This document shows positions 59,383-64,000 of a stretch of 64,000 nt of DNA, in pieces. The translations under genes were made by a program, and so were the position numbers. The notes under the pieces are model-generated. The model was not told where the DNA came from. It saw only the letters and a program-made list of their open reading frames with translations, and did not search any database. The stretch's first letter is position 1. Each line of letters opens with the position of its first letter. The stretch is from Chromohalobacter sarecensis (GTDB lineage: Bacteria; Pseudomonadota; Gammaproteobacteria; Pseudomonadales; Halomonadaceae), in contig NZ_JAKGAN010000001.1 of the NCBI RefSeq assembly GCF_023061135.1, forward strand, positions 496,001 to 560,000. The letters run 5' to 3'.

Positions 59383-61467
59383 ATGGCATTCGACGCACTT
59401 TTCCAACCCATCGAGATCGGCAAGCTGACGATTCGCAACCGCGTGGTCAGCACCGCCCATGCCGAGGTCCATGCCACCGATGGCGGCATGACCACCGAGC
59501 GCTACGTCAAATACTACGAAGAGAAAGCCAAGGGCGGCGTGGGGCTTTCTATCTGCGGCGGCTCGTCGCCGGTATCGATCGATAGCCCCCAGGCCTGGTG
59601 GAGCTCGGTGAACCTGACCACCGACCGCATCATTCCGCACTTTCAGAACCTCGCCGATGCCGTCCACAAGCACGGCGGCAAGATCATGATCCAGATCACC
59701 CACATGGGGCGTCGCTCACGGTGGGACGGTCACGACTGGCCGGTGCTGCTGTCGCCTTCGGGGATTCGCGAGCCGGTGCATCGCTCGACCTGCAAGACCA
59801 TCGAGGAAGAAGACATCTGGCGGATCATCGACGATTTCGCCCAGGGCGCGCGGCGCGCCAAGGAAGGTGGGTTGGACGGCGTCGAGCTGTCCGCCGTGCA
59901 CCAGCATCTGATCGACCAGTTCTGGAGCCCGCGCGTCAACAAGCGCACCGATGAGTGGGGCGGCAGCTTCGAGGGCCGCATGCGGTTCGGCATGGAAGTG
60001 CTCAAGGCGGTACGCGCCGAGGTCGGTGACGATTTCGTGGTCGGCATGCGCATCTGCGGCGACGAGTTTCATCCGGATGGTTTGACCCACGACGATATGA
60101 AGGACATCGCCGCCTACTACGATGCGACCGGCCAGGTCGACTTCTTTGGCGTGGTGGGCTCGGGCTGCGATACCCACGATACCTTGGCCAACGTGATCCC
60201 CAACATGACCTACCCGCCGGAGCCGTTCCTGCACCTGGCGGCGGGCATCAAGGAAGTGGTCAACGCCCCGGTGATCCATGCCCAGAACATCAAGGACCCC
60301 ACCCAGGCCAACCGCATTCTCGAAGGTGGCTACGTCGACATGGTGGGCATGACCCGCGCGCATATCGCCGATCCGCACCTGATCGCCAAGGTCCAGATGG
60401 GGCAGACCGACCGGATCAAGCAGTGTGTGGGCGCCAACTACTGTATCGACCGTCAGTACCAGGGCCTCGACGTGTTGTGTATCCAGAACGCGGCGTCGTC
60501 CCGCGAATACATGGGCCTGCCGCACGAGATCGAGAAAAGCGCCGGCCCCCAACGCCAAGTAGTGGTCGTGGGTGGCGGGCCGGGCGGCATGGAAGCGGCG
60601 CGGGTCGCCGCCGAACGTGGCCACTCGGTCACGCTGTTTGAGGCTGCCGAGGCGTTGGGCGGACAGATCACGCTGGCCGCCAAGGCGCCGCAGCGCGATC
60701 AGATCGCCGGCATCACGCGCTGGTTTCAGCTCGAACTGACGCGGCTCAAGGTCGATGTCCGACTGGGTGCGCGCGCCGACGAGGCGACCATCGAGGACCT
60801 GCGTCCCGACATCGTCGTCCTCGCCACTGGCGGCCAGCCGTTTCTGACCCAGGTACCCGAATGGGGCTATGCACAAGACCGCGACGAAAGCCTGGTCGTC
60901 AGCGCCTGGGATGTCCTCGGCGGTGAGGTGGCGCCGGGCAAGAATGTGCTGGTGTTCGATACCCTCTGCGAATTCACCGGGGTCTCGGTGGCCGACTACC
61001 TGGCCGACAAAGGCGCCCAGGTGGAAATCGTCACCGACGATACCAAGCCCGGCAGTGCGGTCGGCGGTACGACCTTTCCCACCTATTACCGCAGCCTCTA
61101 CGAGAAGGAGGTCATCATGACCTCGGACCTGGCGCTGCATAAGGTCTATCGCGAGGGCACATCGCTGGTGGCGGTATTGGAGAACGAATACACCGGCGCC
61201 CAGGAAGAGCGCGTGGTCGATCAGGTGGTCGTCGAGAATGGCGTGCGTCCGAATGAATCACTGTATTACGCGCTCAAGGAACGCGCGCGCAATCATGGTC
61301 AGCTCGACCTCGAGGCGCACTACGCCGCCGCGCCGCAACCCAGCCTGGCGACGCTGGACGACGACGCACAATCCGGCTTCCTGCTGTTTCGCGTGGGCGA
61401 CTGCACCGCGCCGCGCAATACGCATGCGGCGATCTACGACGCCCTGCGGATTTGCAAGGATTTCTGA
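59383..61467 (+). CDS. dgcA: Dimethylglycine demethylation protein DgcA (OYE-like flavoprotein)
   Basis: Predicted catalytic subunit for oxidative demethylation of dimethylglycine, 694 residues. The N-terminal half is an FMN-type TIM barrel (FQPIEIGKLTIRNRVVSTAH, GLDGVELSAVHQHLIDQFW); a cysteine segment CVGANYCIDR...C follows near residue 345; the C-terminal half has FAD/NAD motifs (VVVVGGGPGGMEAARVAAERG and LATGGQPF). The cysteine motif of trimethylamine dehydrogenase-type enzymes is CxxCxxCx11-12C; here the second Cys is Ala. dgcB follows after 107 bases containing a hairpin repeat. Pseudomonas DgcA is the basis for the name. Confidence 0.9.
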   Translation: MAFDALFQPIEIGKLTIRNRVVSTAHAEVHATDGGMTTERYVKYYEEKAKGGVGLSICGGSSPVSIDSPQAWWSSVNLTTDRIIPHFQNLADAVHKHGGKIMIQITHMGRRSRWDGHDWPVLLSPSGIREPVHRSTCKTIEEEDIWRIIDDFAQGARRAKEGGLDGVELSAVHQHLIDQFWSPRVNKRTDEWGGSFEGRMRFGMEVLKAVRAEVGDDFVVGMRICGDEFHPDGLTHDDMKDIAAYYDATGQVDFFGVVGSGCDTHDTLANVIPNMTYPPEPFLHLAAGIKEVVNAPVIHAQNIKDPTQANRILEGGYVDMVGMTRAHIADPHLIAKVQMGQTDRIKQCVGANYCIDRQYQGLDVLCIQNAASSREYMGLPHEIEKSAGPQRQVVVVGGGPGGMEAARVAAERGHSVTLFEAAEALGGQITLAAKAPQRDQIAGITRWFQLELTRLKVDVRLGARADEATIEDLRPDIVVLATGGQPFLTQVPEWGYAQDRDESLVVSAWDVLGGEVAPGKNVLVFDTLCEFTGVSVADYLADKGAQVEIVTDDTKPGSAVGGTTFPTYYRSLYEKEVIMTSDLALHKVYREGTSLVAVLENEYTGAQEERVVDQVVVENGVRPNESLYYALKERARNHGQLDLEAHYAAAPQPSLATLDDDAQSGFLLFRVGDCTAPRNTHAAIYDALRICKDF

Positions 61468-61482
61468 AGGCGCTTCGCGTCA

Positions 61483-61554
61483 GCCACGAGCTTCGAGCAA
61501 CGAGCCGCGAGCAACACTGTTGTAGTCCGGAGCTCGTAGCTCGTAGCTCGTAGC
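61483..61554 (+). repeat. GAGC/CTCG inverted repeat between dgcA and dgcB
   Basis: The left arm (61483-61505) contains CGAGC three times; the right arm (61531-61554) is three tandem copies of AGCTCGT followed by AGC. The arms are nearly complementary over 23 bases and would form a long hairpin in the dgcA-dgcB mRNA, with a loop of about 26 bases. No T run follows, so it is more likely a processing or stability element than a terminator. Confidence 0.75.
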
Positions 61555-61574
61555 CCCAAAGTGAGGTGGTTAAT

Positions 61575-63611
61575 ATGCTCGATATCCTCTTGCCGACCCT
61601 AATCTTTGCTGCCTTGGTCTTGGCGGCGCTGGGTGCCTGGCGGCGTGTGCGGTTGTGGCGCCGGGGGCGGGCGTCGAAGGTGGCTTTCTTACGTGGCCTG
61701 GCTGCGATGCCGCGACGTTATCTGGTCGATCTGCACCATGTGGTGGCGCGCGACAAGGTGATGGCCAATACTCATGTGGCTACCGCCGGAGGCTTCGTCG
61801 CGGCGCTGGGGCTTGCAGTCATTGTGCACGGCCTGGGACTGGCTGAGGGTATGCTCGGTTGGTTGTTGTTGGCGGCCAGCGCGACCATGTTTGCGGGTAG
61901 CCTGTTCGTCGTCCGGCGGCGGCGCAACCCGCCGGCACGCTTGTCGAAGGGGCCGTGGATGCGCCTTCCCAAGAGCCTGATGGCGTTCTCGCTGGGTATC
62001 TTCGTCGTCACCCTGCCGGCGGTGGGCGTACTGCCATCCGGCTTTTCACAAGGCGTGGGCGGCTGGCTGGTCGCCTTGTTGCTGGCCGGTGTGGTGGCCT
62101 GGGGGCTGGCGGAATTGGTAGTAGGCATGACCTGGGGTGGGCCGATGAAGCATGCTTTCGCCGGTGCCTTGCATCTGGCCTTTCATCGCCGTCCCGAGCG
62201 CTTTGCCGATACGCAACACGGTGGCTATCCATCCACCGGCCTCAAGGCGCTCGATCTCGACGATGCCGAGGCGCCGTTGGGTGTCGGCCAGCCTGCCGAT
62301 TTCACCTGGAACCAGTTGCTGGGTTTCGATGCCTGCGTGCAATGCGGGCGCTGCGAAGCGGTCTGCCCGGCCTTCGCCGCCGGCCAGCCGCTCAACCCCA
62401 AGAAACTGATCCAGGACATGGTGGTGGGCATGGCCGGGGGCAGCGACGCCGGCTATACCGGCTCGCCTTATCCACAAACACCCATCGGCGAGCACCAAGG
62501 CTCACCGCATGGACCCATCGTCGCGCCGGCCTCTACAAAAGACGGCAAGGCGTTGGTCGATGCCGAGACACTGTGGTCCTGCACCACCTGTCGGGCCTGC
62601 GTCGAGGAGTGCCCGATGATGATCGAGCACGTCGATGCCATCGTCGACATGCGTCGTCATCTGACCCTTGAAGAAGGCGCGACCCCCGGCAAGGGCGCCG
62701 AGGTGATCGACAATCTGATCGCCACCGACAATCCCGGCGGTTTCGACCCCGGCGGGCGACTCAACTGGGCGGCGGATCTCGAGCTGCCGTTGATGGCCGA
62801 CGTCGAACGCGCCGAGGTGTTGCTGTGGTTGGGTGACGGCGTCTTCGATATGCGCAATCAACGCACGCTGCGCGCTCTGGTCAAGGTACTGCGCGCCGCC
62901 GGTGTCGACTTCGCCGTGCTCGGCAACGAAGAGCGTGACAGCGGCGACGTGGCGCGCCGTCTCGGCGACGAGGCAACCTTCCAGTCGCTGGCGCGGCGCA
63001 ATATCGCCACGCTGTCCCAGTATCACTTCGACTGTGTCGTCACCTGCGATCCGCACAGCTTCCACGTGCTCAAGAATGAATACGGCGCCTTCTATCCGCC
63101 AGGGCAGGAAAGCAGCTACCCGGTCTGGCATCACAGCACCTTCATCAATCAGTTGATCGAGTCCGGTCGGTTGCGACTGGCGCCGGGCCAGGCGTCGCGG
63201 GTGACCTATCACGACCCCTGCTACCTGGGCCGCTACAACGGTGAATACGAAGCCCCCCGCGCGGTACTGAAGGCGCTGGGTGTCGAGCTGGTCGAGATGC
63301 AGCGCTCGGGCTATCGCTCGCGTTGCTGCGGTGGCGGTGGCGGGGCGCCGATTACCGATGTTCCCGGCAAGCAGCGCATCCCCGACATGCGCATGGGAGA
63401 CGTGCGCGAAACTCAGGCCGAGCAGGTCGTGGTGGGCTGCCCGCAATGCACGGCCATGTTCGAAGGTGTCGTCCCGCCAACGGGCGACGAAGAGGTCGCG
63501 GTCAAGGATATCGCCGAGATGGTTGCCGTCGCGCTGGATACCACGCCCGAGGCGACGCTTGCACCGCGTGATGCCTCGACCCCGCAGGCCACCGAGGAGG
63601 TCATGTCATGA
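61575..63611 (+). CDS. dgcB: Dimethylglycine catabolism protein DgcB (Fe-S membrane electron carrier)
   Basis: A 678-residue heterodisulfide-reductase-type iron-sulfur protein. The N-terminal 200 residues hold several membrane helices (ILLPTLIFAALVLAALGAW and two pairs later, the DUF3483 part). Two 4Fe-4S motifs follow near residues 255 and 340: CVQCGRCEAVCPAF and CTTCRACVEECPMM. The C-terminal part has two cysteine-rich CCG elements, DPCYLGRYNGEY with SRCCGGGGG, and VVGCPQCTAMF. Start 61575 has GAGG upstream; GTG 61566 is an alternative. It likely passes electrons from DgcA and the ETF toward the quinone pool. Overlaps the next ATG by four bases. Confidence 0.88.
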   Translation: MLDILLPTLIFAALVLAALGAWRRVRLWRRGRASKVAFLRGLAAMPRRYLVDLHHVVARDKVMANTHVATAGGFVAALGLAVIVHGLGLAEGMLGWLLLAASATMFAGSLFVVRRRRNPPARLSKGPWMRLPKSLMAFSLGIFVVTLPAVGVLPSGFSQGVGGWLVALLLAGVVAWGLAELVVGMTWGGPMKHAFAGALHLAFHRRPERFADTQHGGYPSTGLKALDLDDAEAPLGVGQPADFTWNQLLGFDACVQCGRCEAVCPAFAAGQPLNPKKLIQDMVVGMAGGSDAGYTGSPYPQTPIGEHQGSPHGPIVAPASTKDGKALVDAETLWSCTTCRACVEECPMMIEHVDAIVDMRRHLTLEEGATPGKGAEVIDNLIATDNPGGFDPGGRLNWAADLELPLMADVERAEVLLWLGDGVFDMRNQRTLRALVKVLRAAGVDFAVLGNEERDSGDVARRLGDEATFQSLARRNIATLSQYHFDCVVTCDPHSFHVLKNEYGAFYPPGQESSYPVWHHSTFINQLIESGRLRLAPGQASRVTYHDPCYLGRYNGEYEAPRAVLKALGVELVEMQRSGYRSRCCGGGGGAPITDVPGKQRIPDMRMGDVRETQAEQVVVGCPQCTAMFEGVVPPTGDEEVAVKDIAEMVAVALDTTPEATLAPRDASTPQATEEVMS

Positions 63612-64000
63612 GCGATCTTCCACGTCGCGATCCCCGCCAGGAATGGATCGCCCGCAATCGCCTGCATCCGCGCCATGCTGAAGTGCTCCTGGCGGCGGGC
63701 CAGGGCGCGGCCAGTGAATGGCAGGGTCCCAACGGTCTCGTACGCAGAAATCCGCACGCGATTGGATTCGTCGGTCCCAATGGCGTAAAGCGCATCGACC
63801 GTAGCGGCACGCAACAAGGTGCGGGTGGCGGCGGTGCGATGAGACCGGCTGCCGAGCGCAAGCCGCTGGTCGAGATCGAAGCGCCGGCCTTTCTGGTCGC
63901 GGTGGTGCCGGACATGGCCGGCGGCCGCCTGAGCGGGCATGATCGCGATCTGCTCGGCCTGGCGCGCCAGCTCGCCGATGCCGATCCGGTAGCCCGGGGC
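63608..64000 (+). CDS. Electron transfer flavoprotein alpha-like protein, N-terminal part (cut by window edge)
   Basis: About 131 residues of a protein that continues past the window edge. Its ATG overlaps the dgcB stop (ATGA), showing coupling. The first 90 residues are an Arg- and Pro-rich extension (LPRRDPRQEWIARNRLHPRH, FVGPNGVKRIDRSG), then an ETF-alpha-like start at VEIEAPAFLVAVVPDM. The Pseudomonas dgc cluster likewise continues with ETF genes after dgcB, so this probably carries electrons from demethylation. Only position and partial sequence support the call. Confidence 0.75.
   Translation, partial: MSDLPRRDPRQEWIARNRLHPRHAEVLLAAGQGAASEWQGPNGLVRRNPHAIGFVGPNGVKRIDRSGTQQGAGGGGAMRPAAERKPLVEIEAPAFLVAVVPDMAGGRLSGHDRDLLGLARQLADADPVARG

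Noticed and set aside
59716-61140. Long minus-strand frame (474 codons) opposite dgcA
   Set aside because: Lies entirely inside dgcA, has low-complexity composition and no start signals.
61531-61554. CRISPR-like short tandem repeat
   Set aside because: The unit is only seven bases with no spacers; it is part of a hairpin repeat.

Overview
The window is about 64 kb of GC-rich, densely coded gammaproteobacterial chromosome. Gene content and order (rpsU-dnaG-rpoD beside tsaD/plsY/folB/folK, a Pseudomonas-like edd-glk/gap divergon, a GbdR/DgcAB dimethylglycine block, a BCCT osmolyte transporter) point to a moderately halophilic Halomonadaceae member such as Chromohalobacter or Halomonas. This assignment is inference from content; no rRNA or tRNA gene was seen. 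There are no insertion sequences, phage genes or CRISPR arrays, and both window ends cut through genes (pgi on the left, an ETF alpha-like gene on the right).

Layout. 0-6.5 kb: central sugar metabolism (pgi, aldo/keto reductase, hexose-6-phosphate mutarotase, glk, edd, and divergent gap). 6.5-15 kb: a small unknown protein, a PAS-PAS-GGDEF diguanylate cyclase, a secreted dienelactone-hydrolase-like enzyme, pncB, a DUF4190 protein, a FemAB-like acyltransferase, a KefB/C-like antiporter and a fructosamine kinase. 15-20.3 kb: a TetR repressor divergent from an RND efflux adaptor and pump, with the presumed operator inside the promoter. 20.4-24.3 kb: a large MscS-type channel, then a J-domain protein overlapping a small membrane protein with an HPD-less J-like domain. 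24.3-29.6 kb: the cyoABCDE bo-type quinol oxidase operon behind a long leader that ends in a possible 16-codon leader peptide. 29.6-31.8 kb: thiC with a TPP riboswitch. 31.9-36.9 kb: mixed single genes and a small exported protein with its own promoter and terminator. 37-44.3 kb: folK/folB, plsY, tsaD and the rpsU-dnaG-rpoD macromolecular-synthesis operon. 44.3-53 kb: a membrane protein, a cNMP/CBS/nucleotidyltransferase protein paired with an exonuclease, a BCCT transporter, LysR/sdaA and a Crp-family regulator. 53-56.2 kb: LysR, frmA and fghA for formaldehyde detoxification. 56.4-64 kb: gbdR, an M19-like protein, a conserved unknown, dgcA, dgcB and an ETF alpha-like gene for dimethylglycine catabolism.

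How the parts fit together. The right third reads as a methyl-group catabolism neighbourhood. Oxidative demethylation of dimethylglycine releases formaldehyde, which FrmA/FghA next door would detoxify. Downstream sarcosine and glycine metabolism ends in serine, which SdaA deaminates to pyruvate. BCCT uptake could supply betaine-type substrates. The left end channels glucose through Glk and Edd to pyruvate and triose phosphate, which GapA takes on.

Most genes are recognisable housekeeping or accessory families. The less explained items are the J/J-like pair, the cyo leader peptide, the cNMP-CBS-nucleotidyltransferase/exonuclease pair, the M19-like protein that lacks metal ligands, a missing iron-sulfur cysteine in DgcA, and the GAGC-rich repeats inside the dgc operon. 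All coordinates and motifs were read by eye; no database search was run.
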